Below are positions 1 to 6,495 of a stretch of DNA of 43,814 nucleotides, piece by piece; position 1 is the stretch's first letter; each line of letters opens with the position of its first letter. The notes below the pieces were generated by a model that saw nothing but the letters and a program-made list of their open reading frames with translations, did not search any database and had not been told where the DNA came from. The position numbers were made by a program, and so were the translations under genes. The DNA lies in NCBI GenBank assembly GCA_017463065.1, contig JAFTPX010000025.1:1-43814 (forward strand). Direction: 5' to 3'. This stretch comes from Clostridia bacterium. Its GTDB lineage: Bacteria > Bacillota > Clostridia > Oscillospirales > CAG-272.

Positions 1-25
1 ATAGCTCTTTTATCATACTTTTCAT
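1..25 (-). CDS. 5' end of an unidentified small protein gene (partial)
   Basis: Only the first eight codons are in the window, reading leftward: MKSMIKEL. The call rests on a strong ribosome binding site (AGGAGGTG on the minus strand, about 33-40) placed about 8 nt before the ATG. The N-terminus resembles small clostridial proteins of the DUF6809 type that often sit beside site-specific recombinases in integrated elements, but eight residues cannot prove this. It fits the idea that the left edge lies inside an integrated element. Confidence 0.4.
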
Positions 26-110
26 AGGTTGCACCTCCTGTTAGCACAACAACATACCACAGAAGAGAGAGGAAGTCCAGCACTTTTTCGAAAATAAATT
101 CGGGCTTTTT

Positions 111-152
111 TCACGGGGCGTTTTCTTTGACTCTTGCGATGCAGATTTTGAG
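111..152 (+). repeat. Imperfect direct repeat, copy 1 (left of the toxin module)
   Basis: This segment matches 715-757 over about 40 bases. Both begin with a TCAC-like stretch, share the exact core GCGTTTTCTTT, and end in similar GC...GC...TTTG sequence. The two copies bracket the toxin-antitoxin cassette. They may be remnants of a duplication or protein-binding sites. Function unknown. Confidence 0.4.
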
Positions 153-357
153 AGGCGATGTCACTTTCACTTTGTGAAACTGTGCATTTGCATCAAATCA
201 TAAAGTGGGTTTTATATGCTGCAACATTTAATGTTTGCCTTTTCGTGATTTTTATCATTGACGGAGAAAATGTGTTAATTGCTTTCGAAAAGCTGTTATT
301 TCGGAATCTCCGAGAATTTTACCAACATGAACAAGTTCCTTATATTTTTAATTCGTA

Positions 358-386
358 TTGACTATCGGAGGAAAATATGCTATAAT
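358..386 (+). promoter_or_regulatory. Consensus promoter of the toxin mRNA
   Basis: TTGACT at 358-363 and TATAAT at 381-386 are separated by exactly 17 bases. The predicted start is near 393, where the RNA opens with a 6-bp hairpin (GGTGTC-gcaa-GACACC, 393-408) capped by a GNRA-type loop, which would stabilise the 5' end. The leader to the start codon is about 100 nt and highly structured. Confidence 0.8.
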
Positions 387-468
387 ACTATCGGTGTCGC
401 AAGACACCCGGAGAGTGCCATATACGGTGGCGGTTGCTTCCCTTAATCGGGAACGCAGATTCTTTTTG

Positions 469-486
469 CCTTCCCGAGAGGGGAGG
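469..486 (+). promoter_or_regulatory. Hairpin sequestering the toxin Shine-Dalgarno sequence
   Basis: CCTTCCC (469-475) can pair with GGGGAGG (480-486) across a GAGA tetraloop. The right arm is the ribosome binding site of the toxin ORF starting at 495. A second hairpin upstream (TTCCC 438-442 with GGGAA 449-453) adds structure. Occlusion of the SD is typical of type I toxin mRNAs and would keep translation low. Seen directly as base complementarity; the regulatory role is inferred. Confidence 0.6.
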
Positions 487-494
487 TGATGCTC

Positions 495-584
495 ATGTTC
501 GTTACTTGGGAGCTGTTGTTCCTGTTCGCAGGATTTTTAATAGCACTTTTGACTTACATAGATAATCATAATAAAAAGAATTAA
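495..584 (+). CDS. Holin-like small membrane toxin (type I TA candidate)
   Basis: This encodes a 29-residue peptide, MFVTWELLFLFAGFLIALL... followed by TYIDNHNKKN. It has one hydrophobic helix (about residues 6-20) and a charged, basic C-terminus. The pattern (E-L-L...F-x-I-A-L-L-T-Y-I-D) is that of the short 'putative holin-like toxins' common in Firmicutes (Hol_Tox family). The ATG at 495 is preferred because GGGGAGG ends 8 nt before it. An in-frame ATG at 489 lies only 2 nt from the SD. The gene has its own consensus promoter, an SD locked in a hairpin, and a bidirectional terminator overlapping its stop codon. A convergent antisense promoter lies 84-112 nt after the stop. Expected action: insertion in the cytoplasmic membrane and depolarisation when the antisense RNA is lost. 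Toxicity is inferred, not shown. Confidence 0.75.
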   Translation: MFVTWELLFLFAGFLIALLTYIDNHNKKN

Positions 585-622
585 CCGCCTCTGCCGACCA
601 AAGCTAAGCGGTTAATTCTTTT
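573..622. terminator. Bidirectional terminator shared by toxin and antisense RNA
   Basis: GAATTAACCGC (578-588) and GCGGTTAATTC (608-618) are perfect inverted repeats. They are flanked by A-run 573-577 and T-run 619-622, so the hairpin has a U-tail on either strand. The left arm includes the toxin stop codon. Convergent transcripts ending at one shared terminator are the layout of the par (Fst) type I module. Confidence 0.85.
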
Positions 623-661
623 AACTATTTAGTTGGGAGGCAACCGTCATCGGTTCTCTCC
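573..661 (-). ncRNA. Antisense RNA antitoxin candidate
   Basis: A perfect minus-strand promoter predicts an RNA starting near 661 and ending at the shared terminator, about 85-90 nt. Its 5' part contains a small hairpin (AACCG-atga-CGGTT) and the sequence GCCTCCC, which can pair with the GGGAGG ribosome binding site of the toxin mRNA. On the plus strand this appears as a direct repeat, GGGAGG-N6-TCAT at 481-496 and 635-650, overlapping the toxin SD. Its 3' part is fully complementary to the toxin mRNA terminator arm. Both interactions resemble RNA II of par. The RNA itself is predicted only. Confidence 0.65.
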
Positions 662-667
662 GTTATT

Positions 668-696
668 ATTATATCACGACGGAGCTACTTTGTCAA
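668..696 (-). promoter_or_regulatory. Consensus promoter of the antisense RNA
   Basis: Read on the minus strand this is TTGACA (696-691), a 17-base spacer, and TATAAT (673-668): a perfect match at both hexamers. It is a closer match than the toxin promoter (TTGACT), as expected if the antitoxin RNA must be in excess. Confidence 0.85.
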
Positions 697-714
697 CTCT
701 TTTTTTGAACTTTC

Positions 715-757
715 TCACCGGAGCGTTTTCTTTCGTCTACTGCACCGCAATTTTTGC
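715..757 (+). repeat. Imperfect direct repeat, copy 2 (right of the toxin module)
   Basis: Second copy of the repeat at 111-152, sharing GCGTTTTCTTT (724-734 region) and weaker flanking similarity. It lies between the antisense promoter and the next strong promoter at 775. Confidence 0.4.
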
Positions 758-774
758 GTCTTGAAAGTTAGGGG

Positions 775-803
775 TTGACAGTTTTCTTGAAGTATGGTAC
801 ACT
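775..803 (+). promoter_or_regulatory. Strong promoter with no ORF behind it
   Basis: TTGACA (775-780), a 17-base spacer and TACACT (798-803). A transcript would start near 810. No reading frame with a ribosome binding site follows before the tRNA remnant at 1039, so a non-coding RNA is the simplest product. Confidence 0.6.
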
Positions 804-809
804 AACGGC

Positions 810-1030
810 AGAAGAAAAAACTCGACACGGGGTGAACCGTTTAGCCACCTAACGGTACGAGTTTGCTATAATCACGGCTTGGTTTCTCGGATGAGAATTC
901 GGCTTGACCACACCTTTGACCATCTACCGATTCGGACTACGTGGAAACAGTGCGACGGGGAGCATCGGAAAGCATCGTTTTCGGACTTAAAAGCACCAAA
1001 AAGTCAACAAAAGTAGTCAAAAAACGATGG
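810..1030 (+). ncRNA. Possible structured RNA or element-end region, function unknown
   Basis: Downstream of the 775-803 promoter the sequence can form a compound hairpin: AAACTCG (818-824) with CGAGTTT (858-864), enclosing CCGTT (837-841) with AACGG (851-855). An alternative GGTG/CACC pairing competes with the inner stem. Further right, CATCGTTTT (973-981) pairs with AAAACGATG (1021-1029), and AGTCAA occurs twice (1002-1007, 1015-1020) within 40 nt of the att remnant. The right-hand part could be integrase arm-binding sites rather than RNA. I see no coding sequence here. Confidence 0.35.
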
Positions 1031-1038
1031 CGTATTTG

Positions 1039-1083
1039 TTCGGGACGTAGAAGTCGCAAGTTCGAATCTTGTCACCTCGACCA
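1039..1083 (+). other. attR-like remnant: 3' half of tRNA-Pro(CGG)
   Basis: The segment reads as a tRNA from the anticodon loop onward: loop TTCGGGA (1039-1045, anticodon CGG at 1041-1043), stem CGTAG (1046-1050), variable AAGTC, T-stem GCAAG (1056-1060), T-loop TTCGAAT (1061-1067), CTTGT (1068-1072), acceptor CACCTCG (1073-1079), A, and encoded CCA (1081-1083). The matching 5' half (acceptor CGAGGTG and stem CTACG) is absent from the 250 bases upstream, so it is not a whole tRNA. Tyrosine recombinases often use tRNA 3' halves as attB, and the break at the anticodon loop fits. An intact tRNA-Pro(CGG) should lie at the far left end of the element. Confidence 0.8.
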
Positions 1084-1130
1084 TATCGAGCGTTCATAAC
1101 AGATTTCCGTTATGGACACTCGATATTTTT
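1083..1130 (+). terminator. Terminator behind the tRNA-Pro remnant
   Basis: ATATCGAG (1083-1090) pairs with CTCGATAT (1119-1126) and is followed by TTTTT to 1130. An inner imperfect stem (TTCATAAC with GTTATGGA) lengthens it. It is probably the original terminator of the tRNA gene, left on the chromosome side of the att junction. Confidence 0.65.
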
Positions 1131-1184
1131 ATGTCTGCATTTATGTTTTGTTGTTTAGAGTAGCATTTTACTGCTCTTTTTCTT

Positions 1185-1344
1185 TTAGATTGCGTTAGGT
1201 AAATATTCGATTGCCACGCCTTGACGGGAGTCGAGGATATCGTGTGGGCGGTGAATGATGCCGGAGATGTCGAGCGTACCGACAAATCGGTAATGAATGA
1301 TGACTCATTGTGTGCGGTTCTTGCCCGTACTCTCTAAAATACAT
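1185..1344 (-). pseudogene. Possible small decayed ORF, unknown
   Basis: A good ribosome binding site (GGAGGTG, minus strand, 1352-1358) stands about 8 nt before the ATG at 1344. The frame as written gives 49 residues that turn Arg/Pro/His-rich after residue 20, as if out of frame. One frame change after about residue 17 would continue into HYRFVGTLDISGIIHRPHDI... and stop at 1185. This could be a frameshifted remnant or chance. I recognise no family. The rest of 1131-1495 shows no gene. Confidence 0.25.
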
Positions 1345-1495
1345 GGTAAAACACCTCCAAAAATTTTCGAATAATGCCGTCGCTTTTGGCACTGTCCGTT
1401 GCTATTTATTATACGTATCGCATGTTCCCGAACTGTTCCTCGGCAGTTCCATCCTCATTCCAAACCTGTGAATTGTTTGTGATTTTTTTATAGCG

Positions 1496-1527
1496 AAAAA
1501 ATAGGATAGGCTGTTACACCTATCCTT
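1496..1527 (-). terminator. Terminator of the acetyltransferase operon
   Basis: On the minus strand GGATAGG and CCTATCC (plus 1519-1525 and 1504-1510) form a 7-bp stem with an 8-nt loop, followed by a TATTTTTT tract. It lies about 85 nt beyond the stop of the GNAT gene. A 14-codon ORF overlapping it is probably coincidence. Confidence 0.6.
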
Positions 1528-1610
1528 TTCATCGGTTACGCCTCCTTTTCTGTCAGCCGCAACCATACCCCCGAAGGGATAGAAAAGTCCAAAACTTATT
1601 GGATCCGATC

Positions 1611-2372
1611 TCAATCAAACGCCAATCCAAAATAGGCGGGAGGCACGTCCGTTCTGTCTTGCAACGGTCGGTACATAGCAAAGGGGATCTCTCCCTCGGG
1701 GATACGAAAGCACCCCTCGGTGCATCCAAGTGTCCCTACGATGGCAGGGGCTTTGGCAACGTCGCCCAACAGCTCCAAGCCGAAAAGGCTTCCCTTCTCC
1801 CGTCGAGCCGCCAACAAAAAGCCCTCTCCCGTATACAACCGAGCTTGCGCTTGCAGAAAGCGCAAATTCTCTTCTTCCTGCAGAACGCCGTCAGCGGGCA
1901 AAAAGCTCCGTCGAAGCATGGCATACTCGCCCCCGTCGATCTGCCGAACCGCCAAGCCATTCGGGGAAGCATCACAGCAAATTTTCCCCACGCGGCTACA
2001 CACTTGGTAGCCGAGTTTTCGGTAAAATCCGAACAAATCCTCCCCACTCGGAACCAAAAGAGCACCCACGTATCCAAGGGTTCGCAAGTGTCGGTGGGTA
2101 TCCTCCATCAGTACGGAGCAAAGCCCCCGCCCCCGATACGCCTTGGCGGTGGCGATGGCATACAGATACGCCACACGCTCCTCACGGTAGGAGCAATCAA
2201 ACCAATACAGCGCCGTCGCCACCCGATTGCCCACCGTCACGCATCGGCAACGGTCAGGGGAAAAAGCGGTCCGCTCAAAGATATCCAAAAATTCCTCGCT
2301 GTCGCCAAACGCCTCCCGCCACAGTGCCCGAAGGTCAGAAAGCTGGAAGCGGCTCGGTTTGTCAATAGTCAT
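1611..2372 (-). CDS. GNAT-family N-acetyltransferase
   Basis: 253 residues. The N-terminal half carries the GNAT core: a beta strand ending ...VAYLYAIAT, then the acetyl-CoA pyrophosphate-binding loop A-Y-R-G-R-G-L (about residues 77-83), and ...GEDLFGFYRKLGYQV (about 109-123) for motif B. The C-terminal part (about 150-253) resembles the extra domain of Eis-like acetyltransferases. It transfers an acyl group from acyl-CoA to an amine; the substrate cannot be predicted. The ATG at 2372 has GGAGG about 6 nt upstream and overlaps the end of the DUF2156 gene by 11 nt, so the two genes are translationally coupled and may act on related substrates. Confidence 0.85.
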   Translation of the reverse strand: MTIDKPSRFQLSDLRALWREAFGDSEEFLDIFERTAFSPDRCRCVTVGNRVATALYWFDCSYREERVAYLYAIATAKAYRGRGLCSVLMEDTHRHLRTLGYVGALLVPSGEDLFGFYRKLGYQVCSRVGKICCDASPNGLAVRQIDGGEYAMLRRSFLPADGVLQEEENLRFLQAQARLYTGEGFLLAARREKGSLFGLELLGDVAKAPAIVGTLGCTEGCFRIPEGEIPFAMYRPLQDRTDVPPAYFGLAFD

Positions 2373-3294
2373 ATCCGTCCTCCAACAGACACGCCCAACA
2401 TTTCCGCACCATATGGTGCGGGTGATAGCTCTGCTTCGCCTTCCGCAACCCCTCCAGTCCCATATCCTCCTCGCGATTCAGATAACGGACGTTTGGATAG
2501 TTGCTTCGGATATAACGGGCAAGCTCGCAGTTAATGGCGGCGTAAGCCCCCTGAATATCGAGGCGTGCCTTTTCAAAATGCACATCGAAGGTATCCTCGG
2601 ACAGACGGCTGGCAAGGGTGACTGCCAGTATCTCCTCTCCGTTCCGAAGCACTAAGCCTTCCATTTCCAGCTCGCGGTAAGCACGGAATGACTTTTCCAG
2701 CGCGGCTTGCTCCATATGATAGTCCGCATTGGGATTTTCCCGCAGGCGCGTGTCGTACCAATCCTTTACCATCTGTCTTGCTTGGGAGAGGTTCTCCTCT
2801 CCAATAGGCTCCGCCGTATACTCGGGAAATGCCTCGACAAAGCGATTCAGGTGATTGCGTTTGCCGTGGTATTTCTTCCCTTTCAGGTCCGCCAGATCGT
2901 CAATGGCGTAAACGTAGTCAAAGGAGCCCTCGTCGCAATGGAAACGGAATCGGTTGGGATACAGCTCCTCTATGGTCTGTCTTGCCGTTTCACCAAGCCC
3001 CGTGATCCGACAGGGGATCCCTCTCTCCTTGGCGTCGGCAATGATCCCCTCCAACACCGCTTTTTTATCTCCCTTGCCAAGGGGATACGGATACACACTG
3101 CGGCGATCAAACTGGGAAAACAGCACGACGTGATCGTGCAGAACCGCAAAGCGTTGCCGCCCCCACAAATACAAATTGGCAAAAGAAAATTCGCAGCCCC
3201 GCTCCCGATCTCCCGACAGATAGCTTTCGTAAAGCGCCTTGTCTCTCAGCGTAATGGGGGCGAAGTCTATTTTTGTCATCAAGTTTGTTTCCAT
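2362..3294 (-). CDS. DUF2156 (MprF C-terminal-like) acyl/aminoacyl-transferase
   Basis: About 310 residues, made of two GNAT-like folds as in DUF2156, the domain that transfers lysine from tRNA to phosphatidylglycerol in MprF. Recognisable stretches are CEFSFANLYLWG near the N-terminus, GKKYHGKRNHLNRF in the middle, and the C-terminal YLNREEDMGLEGLRKAK. It is soluble and has no membrane segments, unlike full MprF, so the substrate is unknown. The start at 3294 (METNLMTKID) is preferred over the longer frame because AGGA lies about 7 nt before it. Upstream in-frame codons lack an SD. It is first in a two-gene operon with the GNAT gene. Confidence 0.8.
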   Translation of the reverse strand: METNLMTKIDFAPITLRDKALYESYLSGDRERGCEFSFANLYLWGRQRFAVLHDHVVLFSQFDRRSVYPYPLGKGDKKAVLEGIIADAKERGIPCRITGLGETARQTIEELYPNRFRFHCDEGSFDYVYAIDDLADLKGKKYHGKRNHLNRFVEAFPEYTAEPIGEENLSQARQMVKDWYDTRLRENPNADYHMEQAALEKSFRAYRELEMEGLVLRNGEEILAVTLASRLSEDTFDVHFEKARLDIQGAYAAINCELARYIRSNYPNVRYLNREEDMGLEGLRKAKQSYHPHHMVRKCWACLLEDGYDY

Positions 3295-3415
3295 AATCAT
3301 TCCTATTCGATACGAATGGTATCTCCTATCCATTGAATTGCGCGCGTTTAATTGCTTCCCATCGAATGAGCGCGCGTGTCCTTTCCGCTGTCAACCGTTT
3401 GCTCCGTCCGTATGT

Positions 3416-3452
3416 GAAAAGGCACTTGTGGCGGAAGGAGGTCACAAGTGCC
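3416..3452 (-). terminator. Terminator of the metF-metH operon
   Basis: GGCACTTGTG (3421-3430) and CACAAGTGCC (3443-3452) form a perfect 10-bp stem with a 12-nt loop. On the minus strand a short TTTT run follows. It sits 13 nt after the metH stop. The rest of 3295-3464 contains only the DUF2156 upstream region; I see no convincing promoter there. Confidence 0.75.
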
Positions 3453-3464
3453 CTTGGGTTGCTT

Positions 3465-5885
3465 TTATCCGTTGTCTGCCAGCGTTCGGTTAATCTCCTC
3501 CGCGTACCGCACCGCCTCCATGGCATCCTTGGCGTACTTGTCCGCGCCGATGGTATCAGCATATTTCTGATGAAGCACGGCACCGCCCACAAGGATCTTG
3601 CACCAAGGCGCAGCGTTGCGCAGCTGCTTGATCGTCTCCTCCATGGCGGGCACGGTGGTTGTCATCAGGGCACTCAGACCCACAAGGGGCGCACGCAGGC
3701 GAACCGTTGCCTCCACCACCGCCTCGGGCGGGACGTCCCGTCCCAGATCGGTCACCGAAAAGCCGTAGTTCTCCAAAATCAGCTTCACGATATTCTTGCC
3801 GATGTCGTGAATATCCCCCTTGACGGTGGCAAGCACGAAGGCGCACTTGTCGGTGGCGCTCTCCCCCGCCATGGTTGCTTTGATGACCTCAAAGGCGGAT
3901 TTTGCCGCCTCGGCGCTCATGAGAAGCTGAGGCAGGTACACCGTTTTGTTCTCAAAGCCCACGCCCACGGTATTCAGGGCGGGAATGATCTCCTCCTGCA
4001 CGATCCGCAACGGTTCACAAGCCCCAAGCAGCTCCGCGGTCAGCTGTGCCGCCTGCTCCTTCAGACCCTTGACGATAGCTCTTTGCAGAGCGGTTTGCCC
4101 CTCCTCGGGGGAGGATACCGCCCCGTTCTTTTCGGGAGCCGACGACGTCACGGTCTTGGGCACCGTTTCGGCAAATTCAATATAAGAGGCGCACCTGTCG
4201 TCAAGCCCCGCAAGGGCGCGATAGGTATGATAGACCTTCATCATTTCTTGAGAGTAAGGATTCATGATCGCCGCCGAAAGTCCTTGACCCAACGTCAAAG
4301 CAAAAAACGTTCCGTTAATCAGATCCCGCTCGGGCAGACCGAAGGAGACGTTGGATACCCCGAGCGAGGTATGACAGCCCAGCTCCCGCCGAATCAGTCC
4401 CACCGCGCGGACCGTTTCCCTTGCCGCGTTTTTGTCGGCACTGACGGTCATTGCCAGCGGATCGAAGATGATATCCTTTTTGTCAATTCCGTATGCCTCC
4501 GCCTCCGCCAGAATGTTCCGCGCGATCGCCAATCTGCCCTCGGCGGTGGGAGGGATCCCATTCTCATCCAAGGTGAGTGCCACCACCAGTCCGCCGTACT
4601 TTTTCGCCAACGGGAACACGGAATCCATGCTTTCCCGCTTGCCGCTGACCGAGTTGATCATCGCCTTTCCGTTATAGCGGCGCAGGGCGATCTCCATGGC
4701 GACAGGATCGGAGGTATCGATCTGCAGGGGAAGGTCGATGATCGCCTGCAGCTCGCAGACCGCGGTCTTCAGCATGTCCGCCTCGTCGATCTCGGGGAGT
4801 CCCACGTTCACGTCCAGAATATGCACGCCCTTTTCCTGCTGAGCAATCCCTTCCCTCAAAATATAATCGATATCCTTTGCCTTGAGTGCCTCCTGAAAGC
4901 GTTTTTTGCCCGTGGGGTTGATACGCTCGCCAATGAGGATAGGCGACTCGCCGAACACCACGGCGTGGGTATAGGAGGACACACAGGTCAGGTTCTTTTT
5001 CTCAATCCTCACAGGGGTAATATCGGCGGATGCCCTGACCGTAGCGGAGATATAGTCGGGGGTGGTTCCGCAACAGCCCCCCGCAATCCGCACGCCGCGG
5101 CGAACGAGGTCGGCGACCTCTCCCGCAAACTCCTCCGGCAGAACGTCGTAAACGGTCTTGCCGCCCACCGCCTTGGGCAGTCCCGCATTGGGCTTGAGCA
5201 GAACGGGGATCGACGCATGGAGCAGATACTCCTCCGTCACGCCCCGAAGCGCCTTCGGTCCCAGTGAGCAATTGACGCCAACGGCATCGGCACCCAACCC
5301 CTCCAGCATTGCCACCATGGCGGCGGGGCTCGCCCCCGTCATCAGCTTTCCGTCCTCCCCGTAGGCGTTGGAAACGAACACAGGCAGATCACTGTTTTCC
5401 TTTGCCGCCAGCAACGCCGCCTTAGTCTCGTAGCTGTCATTCATGGTCTCGATCAAGATCAAGTCCGCTCCGTATCTGACCCCCAGCTTAACGGTTTCCG
5501 CAAAAATCGCCACCGCATCCTCAAAATCGAAATCACCGTATGGTCTGAGCATCCGACCCGTCGGTCCGATATCCAAAGCGATCCATTTGGGCTGTGCGCC
5601 TCGGCTTTGGGCAATTGCCGCCCGCGCGTTGGCGATCGCCGCCTTGACGATCTCATCCAGCTCCTCTGCCGAAAATTTCAGGCGGTTCGCGCCAAAGGTA
5701 TTGGTATTGACCACGTTGCTTCCCGCATCGTAATACTTGCGATGGATCGCCGTAATGATCTCGGGGTGGGTCAGATTCCATCGTTCGGGAAGCTCTCCCG
5801 CAGGGAGTCCCTCTGCCTGCAACAGCGTTCCCATCCCGCCGTCCAGATATAAAATATGCTCTTTGATATATTCTCGTACGTTCAT
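3465..5885 (-). CDS. metH: Cobalamin-dependent methionine synthase, without activation domain
   Basis: 806 residues; transfers the methyl group of methyl-tetrahydrofolate via cobalamin to homocysteine. Residues 1-300 are the homocysteine methyltransferase barrel, with zinc ligands in VNCS (about 205) and GGCC (about 270). About 320-590 is the pterin-binding barrel (GERINPTGKKRF at its start). About 600-806 holds the cobalamin cap and Rossmann domain, with the axial-histidine motif GDIHDIGKN (about 690) and LSALMTTT. E. coli MetH is about 1,227 residues; the missing C-terminal reactivation domain is encoded by the next gene upstream. The gene lies in an operon metF - reactivation domain - metH, with 1 nt between it and the reactivation gene. 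Confidence in family is very high. Confidence 0.97.
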   Translation of the reverse strand: MNVREYIKEHILYLDGGMGTLLQAEGLPAGELPERWNLTHPEIITAIHRKYYDAGSNVVNTNTFGANRLKFSAEELDEIVKAAIANARAAIAQSRGAQPKWIALDIGPTGRMLRPYGDFDFEDAVAIFAETVKLGVRYGADLILIETMNDSYETKAALLAAKENSDLPVFVSNAYGEDGKLMTGASPAAMVAMLEGLGADAVGVNCSLGPKALRGVTEEYLLHASIPVLLKPNAGLPKAVGGKTVYDVLPEEFAGEVADLVRRGVRIAGGCCGTTPDYISATVRASADITPVRIEKKNLTCVSSYTHAVVFGESPILIGERINPTGKKRFQEALKAKDIDYILREGIAQQEKGVHILDVNVGLPEIDEADMLKTAVCELQAIIDLPLQIDTSDPVAMEIALRRYNGKAMINSVSGKRESMDSVFPLAKKYGGLVVALTLDENGIPPTAEGRLAIARNILAEAEAYGIDKKDIIFDPLAMTVSADKNAARETVRAVGLIRRELGCHTSLGVSNVSFGLPERDLINGTFFALTLGQGLSAAIMNPYSQEMMKVYHTYRALAGLDDRCASYIEFAETVPKTVTSSAPEKNGAVSSPEEGQTALQRAIVKGLKEQAAQLTAELLGACEPLRIVQEEIIPALNTVGVGFENKTVYLPQLLMSAEAAKSAFEVIKATMAGESATDKCAFVLATVKGDIHDIGKNIVKLILENYGFSVTDLGRDVPPEAVVEATVRLRAPLVGLSALMTTTVPAMEETIKQLRNAAPWCKILVGGAVLHQKYADTIGADKYAKDAMEAVRYAEEINRTLADNG

Positions 5886-5886
5886 G

Positions 5887-6495
5887 TTAGTTTCCTACTC
5901 CTATGATCGCCGTAACCGATTTGGTGGGCGACATCAACAGACTTTCGTTGAGTGTAAGCCCGATCTTCCGCGGGCAATCCAGAACGGCAAAGATCTCCCG
6001 TTGCGCCTCCAGCGGAAAATCTCCGTATCCCGCGCTGAACCGTGGGCGGGTCATGTACCCTTCCCTCGCCTTTTCCTGTGCGATCTCACGGCAAAACTCA
6101 TCGCAAAGGCTCTCGATCCGCTCCGCTCCGATGGCTTGAAGCAACAGTGCTTTAGTGGGGGAGACTGTGGCATACCGTGCGATCAGCCGATCGATCCCCA
6201 GCCCCACGGTTGCCGCGAACAGAACGATTTCCTCACAACCGAGGAGATTCTTTTTCAGCCCCTCCGACTCGGTTTTCACAAAGCCGAGGTCAAGGTACGA
6301 CCCGTAACGTACCACGGGAAACTCACGGTAGCAGACCCCATAGACAAGCCTCGGCTCGATTTCCTCCAAGCAATCCCGCAACAAGGCGTCAAGCTCGGGG
6401 GCGTCGCCCCTCACTCCCGCATACCGCAAAATCTCCTTGCGATTCCAATCGGGCGCGGCATAGCTTCGGATATAGACAGTATTTCCCACGCTCAT
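5887..6495 (-). CDS. Free-standing methionine synthase reactivation domain
   Basis: 202 residues matching the C-terminal AdoMet-binding activation domain of MetH, here as a separate protein. The diagnostic R-x-S-A-G-Y-G-D motif (RFSAGYGDFPL) is present near residue 160, followed by the typical ...IGLTLNESLLMSPTKSVTAIIGV ending. It should bind the MetH cobalamin domain and, with AdoMet and a reductant, restore oxidised cob(II)alamin to methylcobalamin. Its ATG overlaps the metF stop by 4 nt and metH begins 1 nt after its stop, so the three proteins are made together. The electron donor is not in this window. Confidence 0.92.
   Translation of the reverse strand: MSVGNTVYIRSYAAPDWNRKEILRYAGVRGDAPELDALLRDCLEEIEPRLVYGVCYREFPVVRYGSYLDLGFVKTESEGLKKNLLGCEEIVLFAATVGLGIDRLIARYATVSPTKALLLQAIGAERIESLCDEFCREIAQEKAREGYMTRPRFSAGYGDFPLEAQREIFAVLDCPRKIGLTLNESLLMSPTKSVTAIIGVGN

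Larger units (their letters stand above)
1..1083. mobile_element. Right end of a putative tRNA-Pro-integrated element
   Basis: The boundary is inferred from a tRNA-Pro 3' half at 1039-1083 with no 5' half ahead of it, which is what a tyrosine-recombinase element leaves on one side. The other end and the integrase would lie beyond the left edge. The segment holds a toxin-antitoxin candidate, a strong promoter feeding structured non-coding sequence, and short repeats close to the att site, but no long ORF. No integrase is visible, so the type of element (phage, ICE or island) is unknown. Confidence 0.5.

Noticed and set aside
158..361. 67-residue plus-strand ORF in the left element end
   Set aside because: No ribosome binding site at the start, composition unlike a protein family I know, and it runs into the toxin promoter. 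Probably chance in AT-rich DNA.
1039..1083. tRNA interrupted by a group I intron, or tmRNA
   Set aside because: No 5' tRNA half is found upstream within 250 bases, no group I core is recognisable, and the tmRNA tag and 5' end are absent. An att remnant explains it better.
1496..1540. 14-codon leader peptide (MKRIGVTAYPIFSL) with a good SD before the terminator
   Set aside because: It overlaps a terminator stem of the minus-strand operon and leads to no gene; likely coincidental.
3333..5267. 644-residue plus-strand ORF
   Set aside because: Lies opposite metH. It is an antisense shadow rich in His/Arg/Gly with no start signals; MetH motifs on the other strand are unambiguous.
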